The notes below the pieces were generated by a model that was not told the origin of the DNA, did not search any database, and saw only the letters and a program-made list of their open reading frames with translations. This document shows positions 25,829 to 34,283 of a stretch of DNA of 64,000 bases, in pieces; position 1 is the first letter of the stretch, and every line of letters begins with the position of its first letter. Location of the stretch: positions 372,001 to 436,000 of the forward strand of contig NZ_JACSQI010000002.1 of NCBI RefSeq assembly GCF_014836715.1, given 5' to 3'. The stretch comes from Escherichia whittamii (GTDB lineage Bacteria > Pseudomonadota > Gammaproteobacteria > Enterobacterales > Enterobacteriaceae). A program made the position numbers and the translations under genes.

Positions 25829-26326
25829 ATGCTGAAACCAGAAATGATTGAAAAACTTAATGAGCAGATGAACCTGGAACTCTACTCTTCACTGCTTTAT
25901 CAGCAAATGAGCGCATGGTGCAGCTATCACACCTTCGAAGGTGCTGCCGCGTTTCTGCGTCGCCACGCCCAGGAAGAGATGACGCATATGCAGCGTCTGT
26001 TTGATTACCTGACCGATACCGGAAATTTACCGCGAATTAATACCGTTGAATCACCGTTTGCTGAATATTCTTCACTTGATGAATTATTCCAGGAAACCTA
26101 TAAACACGAACAATTAATTACGCAAAAAATTAACGAACTGGCTCACGCTGCCATGACTAATCAGGACTACCCAACGTTCAATTTCCTGCAATGGTATGTG
26201 TCTGAGCAACACGAAGAAGAGAAATTGTTCAAATCTATTATTGATAAATTGAGTCTGGCGGGGAAAAGCGGCGAAGGACTTTATTTCATCGATAAAGAAC
26301 TCTCTACCCTCGACGCACAAAACTAA
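25829..26326 (+). CDS. ftnA: Ferritin FtnA
   Basis: FtnA (165 residues) is the main bacterial ferritin of E. coli and stores iron as a ferric mineral in a 24-subunit shell. Ferroxidase ligands are visible in [18 protein letters not shown] (helix A), [15 protein letters not shown] (E and H in helix B) and [10 protein letters not shown] (helix D). The start at [10 protein letters not shown] has TGGAG upstream; five extra codons in the open frame are not used. A terminator hairpin follows directly. Confidence 0.97.
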   Translation: MLKPEMIEKLNEQMNLELYSSLLYQQMSAWCSYHTFEGAAAFLRRHAQEEMTHMQRLFDYLTDTGNLPRINTVESPFAEYSSLDELFQETYKHEQLITQKINELAHAAMTNQDYPTFNFLQWYVSEQHEEEKLFKSIIDKLSLAGKSGEGLYFIDKELSTLDAQN

Positions 26327-26333
26327 TCTTCTC

Positions 26334-26359
26334 CGGCGGCAGATTTTCTGCCGCCGTTT
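26334..26359 (+). terminator. ftnA terminator
   Basis: A perfect 10-base stem CGGCGGCAGA/TCTGCCGCCG with a short T-loop lies 8 bases after the ftnA stop. It is also positioned to end yecH transcription from the other strand, although the T-run is short on both sides. Confidence 0.75.
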
Positions 26360-26363
26360 CATA

Positions 26364-26603
26364 TCAGTGACGGCAAATCTTACTTTTATCGGTTGAGAAC
26401 CCTTCTTCGCAGGGAATAAATTTGCCTTTTGCCGCCAGAAAAGCCACCAACTCTCCCGCAGTCATCCCTTCAGCCGAGCAAGTATGAAAACGTGTCTGGT
26501 CACCAAAACGTGCTTTGATCGCCGCTTCCAGACTGGCGTGCGTATATTGCTCACCTGATTCAATCATCATATTTAACACTTCATGACCGTGAATAGATTC
26601 CAT
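26364..26603 (-). CDS. yecH: YecH family metal-binding-like protein
   Basis: YecH (79 residues) belongs to the DUF2492 family of small cytoplasmic proteins. The N-terminal MESIHGHEVLNMM, the FHTCSAEGM segment and the C-terminal SKICRH suggest a possible metal site formed by His and Cys, but this is inference. It lies convergent with ftnA and divergent from tyrP. A GAGGAACG ribosome site precedes the start. No function is established. Confidence 0.9.
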   Translation of the reverse strand: MESIHGHEVLNMMIESGEQYTHASLEAAIKARFGDQTRFHTCSAEGMTAGELVAFLAAKGKFIPCEEGFSTDKSKICRH

Positions 26604-26683
26604 CGTTCCTCCTCAAAAAAGGCATAGCGTAACGATCCCAGCGTCTTAAGGCTTTGCGCCAGCGCAGTTCTGAATGCATTTAT

Positions 26684-26701
26684 TGTATGTTTTTGTTTAC
26701 A
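26684..26701 (+). promoter_or_regulatory. TyrR box of tyrP
   Basis: TGTATG-TTTTTG-TTTACA matches the TyrR consensus TGTAAA-N6-TTTACA with two mismatches. It lies about 90 bases upstream of the tyrP start. In E. coli, TyrR represses tyrP with tyrosine and activates it with phenylalanine through two adjacent boxes; the neighbouring sequence is AT-rich enough for a second weaker box. Confidence 0.75.
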
Positions 26702-26792
26702 CCAGATGTAACGCCGATTTGACGAAGTATGGATAATGCCTTAACCTGCGCCGCAGATATCACTCATAAAGATCGTCAGGACAGAAGAAAGC

Positions 26793-28004
26793 GTGAAAAA
26801 CAGAACTCTGGGAAGTGTTTTTATCGTGGCGGGAACCACAATTGGCGCAGGTATGCTGGCAATGCCGCTGGCAGCGGCTGGCGTCGGTTTTACCGTCACT
26901 CTGACATTGTTAATTGGCCTGTGGGCCCTGATGTGTTACACCGCACTGTTACTGCTGGAAGTGTATCAGCATGTCCCTGCGGATACTGGTTTAGGCACGC
27001 TGGCAAAACGCTATCTGGGTCGCTACGGTCAGTGGCTGACCGGTTTCAGTATGATGTTTTTAATGTACGCCCTGACCGCAGCATATATCAGCGGTGCCGG
27101 TGAGTTGCTGGCCTCCAGCATCAGCGACTGGACAGGCATTTCAATGACTACAACCGCTGGTGTGTTGTTGTTTACTTTTGTTGCCGGTGGTGTGGTTTGT
27201 GTTGGGACGTCGCTGGTCGATTTGTTTAACCGTTTTCTGTTCAGCGCCAAGATTATTTTCCTGGTGCTGATGCTCGTATTGCTGCTACCACATATTCATA
27301 AAATCAATCTGCTAACGCTGCCGCTGCAACAGGGGCTGGCATTATCAGCAATTCCGGTGATTTTTACCTCGTTTGGTTTTCACGGTAGCGTGCCGAGCAT
27401 CGTCAGCTATATGGATGGCAACATTCGTAAATTGCGCTGGGTGTTTATTACCGGTAGCGCGATCCCTCTGGTGGCATATATTTTCTGGCAACTGGCGACG
27501 CTGGGCAGCATTAATTCAACAACCTTTATGGGACTGCTGGCGAATCATGCTGGATTAAATGGATTGCTACAGGCATTACGCGAAGTGGTGGCCTCGCCGC
27601 ATGTCGAGTTGGCTGTGCATTTATTCGCTGATTTAGCCCTCGCCACATCTTTCCTTGGCGTAGCGTTAGGCTTATTTGATTATCTGGCAGATTTGTTTCA
27701 GCGTTCCAATACCGTTAGTGGAAGACTGCAAACCGGCGCAATTACCTTTCTGCCACCACTGGCGTTTGCGCTGTTTTATCCACGTGGTTTTGTAATGGCG
27801 CTCGGGTATGCTGGCGTGGCGCTGGCAGTACTGGCGTTGATAATTCCTTCATTGCTGACCTGGCAGAGCAGGAAGCATAATCCACAAGCAAGTTATCGGG
27901 TGAAAGGTGGACGTCCAGCTCTGGTGTTGGTATTTATCTGTGGCATTAGCGTGATTTGCGTGCAATTTTTGATTGCGGCAGGGGTGTTGCCAGAAGTGGG
28001 GTGA
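26793..28004 (+). CDS. tyrP: Tyrosine-specific permease
   Basis: TyrP (403 residues) is a proton-coupled tyrosine importer of the hydroxy/aromatic amino acid permease family (HAAAP). Eleven hydrophobic segments can be counted, starting with [29 protein letters not shown], whose GTTIGAGML motif is the family signature. It stands alone between yecH and yecA and is followed by a strong bidirectional terminator. The start is [10 protein letters not shown], preceded by GAAGAAAGCG. Confidence 0.96.
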   Translation: MKNRTLGSVFIVAGTTIGAGMLAMPLAAAGVGFTVTLTLLIGLWALMCYTALLLLEVYQHVPADTGLGTLAKRYLGRYGQWLTGFSMMFLMYALTAAYISGAGELLASSISDWTGISMTTTAGVLLFTFVAGGVVCVGTSLVDLFNRFLFSAKIIFLVLMLVLLLPHIHKINLLTLPLQQGLALSAIPVIFTSFGFHGSVPSIVSYMDGNIRKLRWVFITGSAIPLVAYIFWQLATLGSINSTTFMGLLANHAGLNGLLQALREVVASPHVELAVHLFADLALATSFLGVALGLFDYLADLFQRSNTVSGRLQTGAITFLPPLAFALFYPRGFVMALGYAGVALAVLALIIPSLLTWQSRKHNPQASYRVKGGRPALVLVFICGISVICVQFLIAAGVLPEVG

Positions 28005-28024
28005 AAATAGCCCCACATATCCTT

Positions 28025-28056
28025 ATTGGGGGCCAGAATTAACTCTGGCCCCCAAT
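28025..28056. terminator. Bidirectional terminator tyrP/yecA
   Basis: A 13-base perfect stem ATTGGGGGCCAGA/TCTGGCCCCCAAT with a 6-base loop lies between the convergent tyrP and yecA genes. Confidence 0.8.
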
Positions 28057-28064
28057 GTGACCTC

Positions 28065-28730
28065 TTAATGCAGGCAGCACTGCTTATATTTCTTGCCACT
28101 ACCACATGGGCAAGGATCGTTACGACCTGGTTTTTCTTCAGCTTTAATCGGTTGCTGAACCGCTTTTTCCTGAAGATGCGTCATCCAGTAAGCATGCAAA
28201 TCAAGCGCCGCCAGTCGAATGGCATCCACGCTTTCTTCAAACGCTTCTGGCGACATCTTCTCTACCCGCTCGAAGTTTTCCTCAGTACCGTGCAGCGCAA
28301 TCGCTTCAAGCGCCGGTTTTAATGAGTCAGGCAATGCTGACCAGTCAGAAAGCGCAACGCCACGCATATAGCCAAAGCACCACTCTTCGACAATTGTCAG
28401 CTCGCTACCGTCAACTTCTCGCAGACCAAACAACGGTTCAAACTGTTCCGGGAACTCGTTGAGGCGCTCTGCCGTATCGGCCATATGCTGAAACGCCAGG
28501 TTCATAAAGCGCGTCATCTCTTTCTCTGACGCCCAGCGCGGCACATAATCCGCCCCACCCCACACAGCAACCAGCCACTGTTCGGGTTCAATTTCTTGCG
28601 GAGAACTCAACACCGCCGTCAACAAACCGTCCAGCTCTGCCACATCAAGGATGGCGTGCTCTGTGTTGTATTTGGTCAAGATATCATCCAGCCATTCCAA
28701 CTCACTTTCGTTTAACGGTCCAGTTTTCAT
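28065..28730 (-). CDS. yecA: SEC-C motif protein YecA
   Basis: YecA (221 residues) has an N-terminal UPF0149 domain (about residues 5-180) and a C-terminal SEC-C zinc motif, [19 protein letters not shown], of the kind found at the SecA tail. In E. coli this motif has been reported to bind metal and let the protein contact the ribosome and SecB-related machinery, but its precise role is unsettled. It is the last backbone gene before the leuZ tRNA locus. Confidence 0.95.
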   Translation of the reverse strand: MKTGPLNESELEWLDDILTKYNTEHAILDVAELDGLLTAVLSSPQEIEPEQWLVAVWGGADYVPRWASEKEMTRFMNLAFQHMADTAERLNEFPEQFEPLFGLREVDGSELTIVEEWCFGYMRGVALSDWSALPDSLKPALEAIALHGTEENFERVEKMSPEAFEESVDAIRLAALDLHAYWMTHLQEKAVQQPIKAEEKPGRNDPCPCGSGKKYKQCCLH

Positions 28731-28858
28731 ACGCTTTTCCTTGTGGATCTCGACTCGCCAGCGCCTATCTTACATGTCGGTCTGGCATAGAGATACTTTT
28801 CGAGTGGATTACCCAGAGATTAAAAATCAGAGAGGGTGTAACGACAAGTTGCACATAC

Positions 28859-28882
28859 AAAAAAACCACCCGAAGGTGGTTT
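28859..28882 (-). terminator. Terminator of the glyW-cysT-leuZ tRNA operon
   Basis: The stem AAACCACC/GGTGGTTT with loop CGAA is followed by a seven-T run on the minus strand. It lies 44 bases beyond the leuZ 3' end. Because the prophage separates it from the tRNA promoter, it may now serve prophage transcripts instead. Confidence 0.8.
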
Positions 28883-28925
28883 CACGACACTGCTTATTGC
28901 TTTGATTTTATTCTTATCTTTCCCA

Positions 28926-28981
28926 TGGTACCCGGAGCGGGACTTGAACCCGCACAGCGCGAACGCCGAGGGATTTTAAAT
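28926..28981 (-). tRNA. leuZ: 3' half of tRNA-Leu(UAA), prophage attachment junction
   Basis: Read leftward, 56 bases from the anticodon loop (TTTAAAATCCC) through the variable arm and T arm to the encoded CCA match leuZ of E. coli. The 5' half is missing. To the right, identity stops one base after TTTTAAAT and phage sequence begins. The usual interpretation is that the phage attP carries an identical 3' half, so a complete leuZ should be rebuilt at the other prophage end beyond 64000. This copy is then attL or attR and is not functional. Confidence 0.88.
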
Positions 28982-29202
28982 TGTTCGTTTTGTGCAATTA
29001 TTTCAAATAATTATGGTAAATTATCCGGACATAATGGTGTGTGTGAATATCAAATAATCATATAGTTATGACACGTCTTACTCATCATCTTCTGAAGGTT
29101 TTTGGCAAAAAATGGTGATGTTCTGCGCCTTTATGTGACCAAACTGTCAGGAGCAAAGCGAGGTAAAGGGGTATGAGAAAAACTCACATACCCCAACACA
29201 AA

Positions 29203-29622
29203 TTAAAACGCGGTTGGGTGAATTCCATATTCACCGTTTGATCCATACCCTATGCGATACATCAAAGTACGATCTGTTGTCACCTTGCCCGCCTGCTCAC
29301 TCATACCACCGCCACATACCCCTTTAGGCCACGCGCTGAAGACATGATCACCAATCGTTGGGTATACAACGACTTTCTGAGCTGTACCTAAATCTGCCAC
29401 CTCTTTACCATCAACATAAACACGGGAAAAGCACGCGCTTCCAAAGAACCCCGAGTCACGCTTGATGATCACCTCTCCCGTACCGTCTCGTTTTTCGAGT
29501 AACGCGGTACTGATTATTTGTTTTTCAGGAACAGGTGTGGCTTGTTCATTTGAGACAGGTTTTGTAGCACAACCGACAAGAGCAAGCATAATCCCACAGG
29601 CAAGAGCATTTTTAACGACCAT
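29203..29622 (-). CDS. Prophage lipoprotein next to attachment site
   Basis: This 139-residue protein has a signal with lipobox ALVGC and a mature part with VYVDGKEVADL and VYPTIGDHVFSAWPKG, which resembles PEGA/DUF2846-type periplasmic lipoproteins. A cysteine pair (GSACFSRV and KGVCGGG) is present in the mature part. Its place between the late tail operon and the att site is a classic spot for lysogenic-conversion genes expressed from their own promoter. A hairpin (GGGGTATG/CATACCCC) near 29170-29196 lies just after its stop. Confidence 0.7.
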   Translation of the reverse strand: MVVKNALACGIMLALVGCATKPVSNEQATPVPEKQIISTALLEKRDGTGEVIIKRDSGFFGSACFSRVYVDGKEVADLGTAQKVVVYPTIGDHVFSAWPKGVCGGGMSEQAGKVTTDRTLMYRIGYGSNGEYGIHPTAF

Positions 29623-29788
29623 GTTTGAAAACTCCCAATATTAAAAAATGTCAGCATCTAACGATAACAACGTTCAGCACCAGAGACTCTTCGTTCTCCG
29701 GCTTACGCCTAAAAATATCGCAGGTGCCGTTTGCAGTCGACAGTCGTTAATACTAAATTAATACCCGCCACCGGCTCGCCGAGCCAAT

Positions 29789-30832
29789 TTACTCCAGAGA
29801 CAGCCGAACCGAAAAGCCGTTTTCAGCAAGCGTCAGGCTCAGCGTGTTGATAGTCCAGTCCCGGTCCTCCTCGGTCCCGAATCCTTGAGTTGTGACTTTG
29901 CATTCTGCAGTCAGCGACACTAAATCTAGCGTCGCTGGCGTCGTGTACGTCATAGAGAACTCTTTTTTAGCTGCACCGCCCTTGAGCCCTGGTGCAGCTT
30001 CTTTCGCTGCGTCGAGCGACGGCTCAACTGCCGGCCATTCAATTACAGGATCGCCCCCACTGCCTGTACGCAATTCTTTGATCTGCCCTGTTGCCGTATC
30101 GTGGTATTTGATCAGATACGTCGGCTCCGGATTTTCGCCACCGCCACCACTATCACCATTTTGCCCGTTTCTCGAATAACCCCAGCTTGAGTTATCACGA
30201 CGCGTGAGCGTGTAGTGCTGAAGCGGAGCACCGCTAACTGATTCGCCCTGCCCCCGGGGGAGGAATATCCAGTACCCTCCCGCGGGTTTACTCACCGCGT
30301 CGAATCTCGTTGCGAGCCTCGACATCAAGTGCATATCTGACTCGCCGACTTGATCGAGCTGCGTGATAATGTTGTCTGCAAATCGCTTTGATACGCGTGG
30401 TTTTAGCCCGTTATCGCTCGCTATTGTCGCAACGATATCGCTGACAGTGACGTCGCTCCAGGAGCGCGTCTTTTTGCTCTGAACTGTCGGAGAGCCTTTT
30501 GACGCGTTCATCGGAGCCGCTTTTGCTGTGAAATCAACTACCCGAGGTTCACCGCCACTGCTCGCACCGTCGACGATGTATATACCCTTATCAATTATCT
30601 GATTACCGAAACCGAGTCCGACACTGATCTTCACGCCACGGGCCGGAATTTTCAGAGTTTCAGAAACTATTGCTACGCGTAGTTCGTCTGTCTGTTTACT
30701 CGAACCGCCATAATCTGTGAGCGTGATATTGATCAAACCTTTTCTTATTTTATCTGTAATGTTTTTATTATCAGCAGAAATATAAAAATTGGGCTTCCAC
30801 GCCTCAACACCAGTATCTACGTAATTAGTCAT
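29789..30832 (-). CDS. Tail protein D (late control D, baseplate hub-like)
   Basis: This 347-residue protein belongs to the P2 gpD family, the tail hub/late control protein. It begins TNYVDTGVEAWKPNFYISADNKNITDKIRKGLINITLTDY and contains the DELRVAI and VGESDMHLMSRLATRFDA segments of this family. In P2-like phages gpD sits at the inner end of the tail near the spike. It is the last late gene in the rightward-to-leftward order X-D, 3 bases after X, and is followed by the conversion lipoprotein. Confidence 0.9.
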   Translation of the reverse strand: MTNYVDTGVEAWKPNFYISADNKNITDKIRKGLINITLTDYGGSSKQTDELRVAIVSETLKIPARGVKISVGLGFGNQIIDKGIYIVDGASSGGEPRVVDFTAKAAPMNASKGSPTVQSKKTRSWSDVTVSDIVATIASDNGLKPRVSKRFADNIITQLDQVGESDMHLMSRLATRFDAVSKPAGGYWIFLPRGQGESVSGAPLQHYTLTRRDNSSWGYSRNGQNGDSGGGGENPEPTYLIKYHDTATGQIKELRTGSGGDPVIEWPAVEPSLDAAKEAAPGLKGGAAKKEFSMTYTTPATLDLVSLTAECKVTTQGFGTEEDRDWTINTLSLTLAENGFSVRLSLE

Positions 30833-30835
30833 TCA

Positions 30836-31048
30836 TCAGTCCCATAATTGAGTTTCTTTTTTAACCGGTTCCGGCTCAATGTCGGGTAAAACGATCACTT
30901 CACCCGCGCGAAACACTGCGCACATATCTGTTACGCCATAATTTGAAACCTGATATAAAACAGTTTCTGTCGTTTTTACTGTCCTTCCGTAGACTGCAAG
31001 ACAGATCTGATCGAGACGATCACCGTCCCGCGTCGTATATGTAATCAT
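30836..31048 (-). CDS. Tail protein X
   Basis: This 70-residue protein matches the P2 gpX family, a small LysM-like tail protein. The motif RDGDRLDQICLAVYGRT-x-x-ETVLYQVSNYG is typical. It probably binds in the tail tip region with gpD. It starts in the same place as the opposing Imm-like gene, so the two genes share their 5' ends on opposite strands. Confidence 0.88.
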   Translation of the reverse strand: MITYTTRDGDRLDQICLAVYGRTVKTTETVLYQVSNYGVTDMCAVFRAGEVIVLPDIEPEPVKKETQLWD

Positions 31049-31064
31049 GATTATGAGGCCTCAA

Positions 31065-31307
31065 ATGGAATTATTTGCGTGGATTATCGCTCTGTATATA
31101 TGGTTAATGGCGAACCCATTAATATCCATCATTTTATACGTAATGCCGTTAGTAATTGCTCTAATAAGGGGGCATAAAAGCTGCACAATGGTCGTTATTC
31201 TGAATATATTATTTGGATGGATATTCCTGATGTGGATCATTTTGCTGTTGTGGGCTGCATTTGGCGATAAAAAACCGAAAGAAATTCAATCCAGCGAAGC
31301 GCCGTAA
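31065..31307 (+). CDS. T4 Imm-like superinfection exclusion membrane protein
   Basis: This small protein (80 residues from the ATG at 31065 with GAGG upstream; 86 from 31047) is on the strand opposite the whole late operon, wedged between X and U and overlapping the U 3' end by 22 bases. It has two or three hydrophobic helices. The segment NILFGWIFLMWIILLLWA fits the Imm_superinfect family pattern N-x-x-x-G-W-x-x-x-x-W-x-x-x-L-x-W-A. T4 Imm blocks injection of DNA from a second phage at the inner membrane. A similar role is inferred here; expression from the lysogen is likely because it has its own strand. Confidence 0.72.
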   Translation: MELFAWIIALYIWLMANPLISIILYVMPLVIALIRGHKSCTMVVILNILFGWIFLMWIILLLWAAFGDKKPKEIQSSEAP

Positions 31308-31714
31308 TATTCGATCGTGAGTGAAAAATCTTGTGTTTTAGGAGTTCCGCCTTTCAGAAAACTGTTTTGCGTTTCTGTTAACTCTTTGATAACCCAGTAC
31401 CCCTTCACTTCCCCGGTCCCCAGCACTAACTGCTGGGGTTCTCCCGTGTTCCCCAGTGCTCGCAAATCTGTCAACAAGCCGATGCCACACCCATCAAGAA
31501 ACAACGCGTTTATTTTTCCGTCAATTGTGATTGTGGGGTTTGGTCGTCCGGTCATCTGCAATGCGTCGTTTTTCCCGAATCGTGTTTGCTGAGCCCAGCG
31601 CCACGCATCACTACGTTGTAACTTGTTGTACGCTACTGTTGATATAGCAAAAATAAAATCACCCAGGCCGAGCATGATATCCTCAGCGCCGTTTATTGCA
31701 TCACTCATTGTCAC
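31286..31714 (-). CDS. Tail protein U
   Basis: This 142-residue protein belongs to the P2 gpU family of tail proteins (MLGLGDFIFAISTVAYNKLQRSDAWRWAQQTRFGKNDALQMTG). Such proteins bind near the tape measure and are needed for tail completion. The start overlaps the tape-measure stop by 4 bases. Length is close to that of P2 U. Confidence 0.9.
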   Translation of the reverse strand: MTMSDAINGAEDIMLGLGDFIFAISTVAYNKLQRSDAWRWAQQTRFGKNDALQMTGRPNPTITIDGKINALFLDGCGIGLLTDLRALGNTGEPQQLVLGTGEVKGYWVIKELTETQNSFLKGGTPKTQDFSLTIEYYGASLD

Positions 31715-33351
31715 CCCGCCGCCGCTGGCTTATCAAACATAGCCCCCCGGTTATACGAATTAGCTACCTTTCTTAATCCTTCGAGCACACCCGATGCCGC
31801 CGCCTGCTGTGTTGATTGCGGATCTGTTGCTCCGACAATATTGATTTCAATTTTATTGTTTTGCTCTGGTGCGGGAGTTGCGACTGCCTGTCTCAACGCA
31901 TCAATATTCAACGTTGCTGAGTTTTGTGATTCAGGCGTTGAGCTTTTATTTATTAATCCGGCAAACGGGTTAGTAAACGCGAGCATTGATTCAGCCTGTG
32001 ATTTTGCACGCGCAAGACGTTCAGGATGTCGCAGATTATCTACGGCTTCGTCAGCTTTAGCTTTAGCGACATTATCTGCTGCTATTCCAGGGTTCGGTGA
32101 ATATTTACCGCCTCCGTCCATAAATTCCTGATATGCTTTATTGTATTCTTCGTTATATACGCGCTGCTCCTCGTCTGTTTTCTCATCCGGAATTAACCAC
32201 TCAAGTTTTTTTGCTACTGCCCAAATTATTTTTCCGAATTTAACGCAAGCTTCGCCAAAACTGACTATCCCCTCCCACATTTTTTTCATGCTTTCGGGCT
32301 TTACCCACTCAGTAATTGTGCTGACAAATCCGCCCTGATTGTCCTTAAACCATGCTGTAAATGTTTCGCGAAGTGAGTCAAACGTCGGTGCGAGTTCCCC
32401 CCCGATTTTACCAAGCGTATCTGCAAGTCCCGACGTAATAGATCCCCACAGATTTGTCACAGATACATGCGCGCGCGCTGCGCCCTCGGCTCCTTCTTTC
32501 GTTAGCAGATTCGATTTTTGAGCGTCTGACATTGTCTGTTCCCAACTTTTACCTGTCGCCCGCATATATGTCATTATTTTATTAGCCTCGCCCCCCATTA
32601 GCTGGTCAGCAAGACTCGCCGCTTGCTTCTCATCTTTCATTTCAGAGATGCGACGCATAACTTCATTAAACTGTTTTTCCCGGTCCCAGCCAGCCATTCG
32701 TTTTTTCGTCAGACCAATTTGAAACAACATGGGGTTCAGGTTTTTTTCGTTTCCGATTTCGCCGATTTTATTTGTAAGTTCTTCAGACAAATCTCCGATA
32801 TTTTCGCCGTTAAGCCCGGCTGCTTTACCAATATTGTCCCACGCGGCGTATTTTTCGACGCCAACGCCGTAGGACTTCGCCAGACCGAGTTTTTCTGACG
32901 TCTCTGCATTCATTGCCAGCGCACCAGCAGCTGCACCGCCAATGAGCCCAGCCGCGCCAAGCGTCCCCCATTTGATGCCTTTTCCTGTTGCCTTTATCGT
33001 TCTTGCAGCCGCTCGCCCTCCCCATTTTGCAGCCCCTTTTGCGCGCCCCGTCCAGTTCTCCAGCCGCTGTTTTTTAGCGAGCTGAGTATTCAGAGCTTCC
33101 TGGTCCTGTGTTGTTGCTTTTATCCGACGGTCCAGCTTTTGATACTGAGCAGATAAATCAGAAACGTCTTTACCAGCCAGTTTCATTGCTGCGATTTTGT
33201 CTTTTAATTTATCCTGGCTTTTCGTTAATTTCCCGACAGTAGACGACGTCTGCCGAATTGCATCGTTGAGTTCTGTTGTACCGCGCCGAAACGACGGGTC
33301 TATTCGCCCCCCGAATACAACCTGAGTTTTAAAGTTTTGAGAAATAGCCAT
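31711..33351 (-). CDS. Tail tape-measure protein T
   Basis: This 546-residue protein is the tape measure of a P2-type contractile tail. It has a charged N-terminal coiled coil (FRRGTTELNDAIRQTSSTVGKLTKSQDKLKDKI), a glycine-alanine-rich hydrophobic stretch (GTLGAAGLIGGAAAGALAMNAE) near residue 130, and a variable C terminus. It is much shorter than the about 815 residues of P2 T, so a shorter tail tube is expected. The start overlaps the E' frame by about 20 bases, as in other phages. Confidence 0.9.
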   Translation of the reverse strand: MAISQNFKTQVVFGGRIDPSFRRGTTELNDAIRQTSSTVGKLTKSQDKLKDKIAAMKLAGKDVSDLSAQYQKLDRRIKATTQDQEALNTQLAKKQRLENWTGRAKGAAKWGGRAAARTIKATGKGIKWGTLGAAGLIGGAAAGALAMNAETSEKLGLAKSYGVGVEKYAAWDNIGKAAGLNGENIGDLSEELTNKIGEIGNEKNLNPMLFQIGLTKKRMAGWDREKQFNEVMRRISEMKDEKQAASLADQLMGGEANKIMTYMRATGKSWEQTMSDAQKSNLLTKEGAEGAARAHVSVTNLWGSITSGLADTLGKIGGELAPTFDSLRETFTAWFKDNQGGFVSTITEWVKPESMKKMWEGIVSFGEACVKFGKIIWAVAKKLEWLIPDEKTDEEQRVYNEEYNKAYQEFMDGGGKYSPNPGIAADNVAKAKADEAVDNLRHPERLARAKSQAESMLAFTNPFAGLINKSSTPESQNSATLNIDALRQAVATPAPEQNNKIEINIVGATDPQSTQQAAASGVLEGLRKVANSYNRGAMFDKPAAAG

Positions 33352-33487
33352 CGGTTTTCATGACCTCGTTTACATAGAAATTAAAAACCCGATACGGCAG
33401 GTCCATTTGCGTGTCGGGCGGGATGGCAAGTTTTTTCGCAATAAACGGAATCAGAATAACTATATCTGATGTCGGTCTTTCGGGGGC
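33329..33487 (-). CDS. E' extension reached by -1 frameshift from E
   Basis: Downstream of E, the minus-one frame is open from inside the last E codons to 33329, giving about 52 residues (…PTSDIVILIPFIAKKLAIPPDTQ…) with no start codon early in the frame. Ribosomes that slip -1 at or just after the CCC-CCG-AAA-G stretch (33477-33487) would make E-E'. Tail assembly chaperone pairs made by frameshift at this position are the rule in P2 and lambda. No canonical X-XXY-YYZ heptamer is visible, so the exact slip point is uncertain. Confidence 0.6.
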   Translation of the reverse strand, partial: APERPTSDIVILIPFIAKKLAIPPDTQMDLPYRVFNFYVNEVMKTDGYFSKL

Positions 33488-33741
33488 TTTACCAGTTCGT
33501 TAAACGCGGCCTCCATTTGATCGTAATCGCACGCAGGCAGTGCATATAAATCCTCTCGCTCCAGATTTGCGAGGCGCGCCAGCATTGTCGCTGTCCGCTC
33601 TTCAAGACCACTTTTATCGTTACTGAACATAATGCGGTCGCGTAATTTTGGTTCGCGAATAGTAATTGTATCGCAACTCTCGCCCTTAATAATAAACGGG
33701 CGAGAGAGCGTAATAGTCATACTGTCTAATAAGGATTCCAT
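33460..33741 (-). CDS. Tail assembly chaperone E (Mu gp41-like)
   Basis: This 93-residue protein matches the small tail assembly family related to Mu gp41 and P2 gpE: MTITLSRPFIIKGESCDTITIREPKLRDRIMF, then a helical part ending in FNELVKPPKDRHQI. It probably chaperones the tape measure during tail assembly. The first seven residues (MESLLDS) may not be used; MTITLSRP at 33720 is an alternative start. Its 3' end contains the presumed frameshift site to E'. Confidence 0.8.
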   Translation of the reverse strand: MESLLDSMTITLSRPFIIKGESCDTITIREPKLRDRIMFSNDKSGLEERTATMLARLANLEREDLYALPACDYDQMEAAFNELVKPPKDRHQI

Positions 33742-33753
33742 TTTACTTACCTT

Positions 33754-34266
33754 TTAATATACATGAAGGATTCGAGCGACGCCTGCAAGAACATCAACAC
33801 CGTTAATAACGCGCTTCATTTTTGCAGGATGAATTTCGTAAATAATTCGTCCATTTTGAACTCTTTTATAATAGCTCGGCGCAATCGTTACTGATTGCCC
33901 CACTGACGATTTTGAATCAGTCCCCTGAGCGTCATCAGTGATTGCCGTAATAAGTCCCTCGTAGGTATCAATGCGCTCAAAATTTATTCCATAGGAGTCT
34001 GTGTACGCACTACGAATTTCAAACCGTGTCCTGACTCCCGGTATTAACCCGAAATAGCTCATAACACCAGAATCAGAACCTGAAACTTTAAAACTGGCTG
34101 ACATTTTCTCCATACCACCATCCAGGGTGATGGCTGTATCCATCGCGCCTGTTTTAAATTCGTCTTCGATTATTTTCATATCGACAGGAGTATACTCAGT
34201 ACAATTTAAAACCCGTTCACCCTGTACGTATAGAGCAAAAGCGCGGTAAGCGTTACTATCTGACAT
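33754..34266 (-). CDS. Major tail tube protein FII
   Basis: This 170-residue protein belongs to the P2 FII family, the inner tube of contractile tails. Recognisable parts are DMKIIEDEFKTGAMDTAITLDGGMEKMSASFKVSG and the late IYEIHPAKMKRVINGVDVLAGV. Eighteen bases separate it from the sheath gene upstream, and both are expected to be highly expressed late. A GGAGAATTG ribosome site precedes the ATG. Confidence 0.93.
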   Translation of the reverse strand: MSDSNAYRAFALYVQGERVLNCTEYTPVDMKIIEDEFKTGAMDTAITLDGGMEKMSASFKVSGSDSGVMSYFGLIPGVRTRFEIRSAYTDSYGINFERIDTYEGLITAITDDAQGTDSKSSVGQSVTIAPSYYKRVQNGRIIYEIHPAKMKRVINGVDVLAGVARILHVY

Positions 34267-34283
34267 ATCAATTCTCCGGATTA

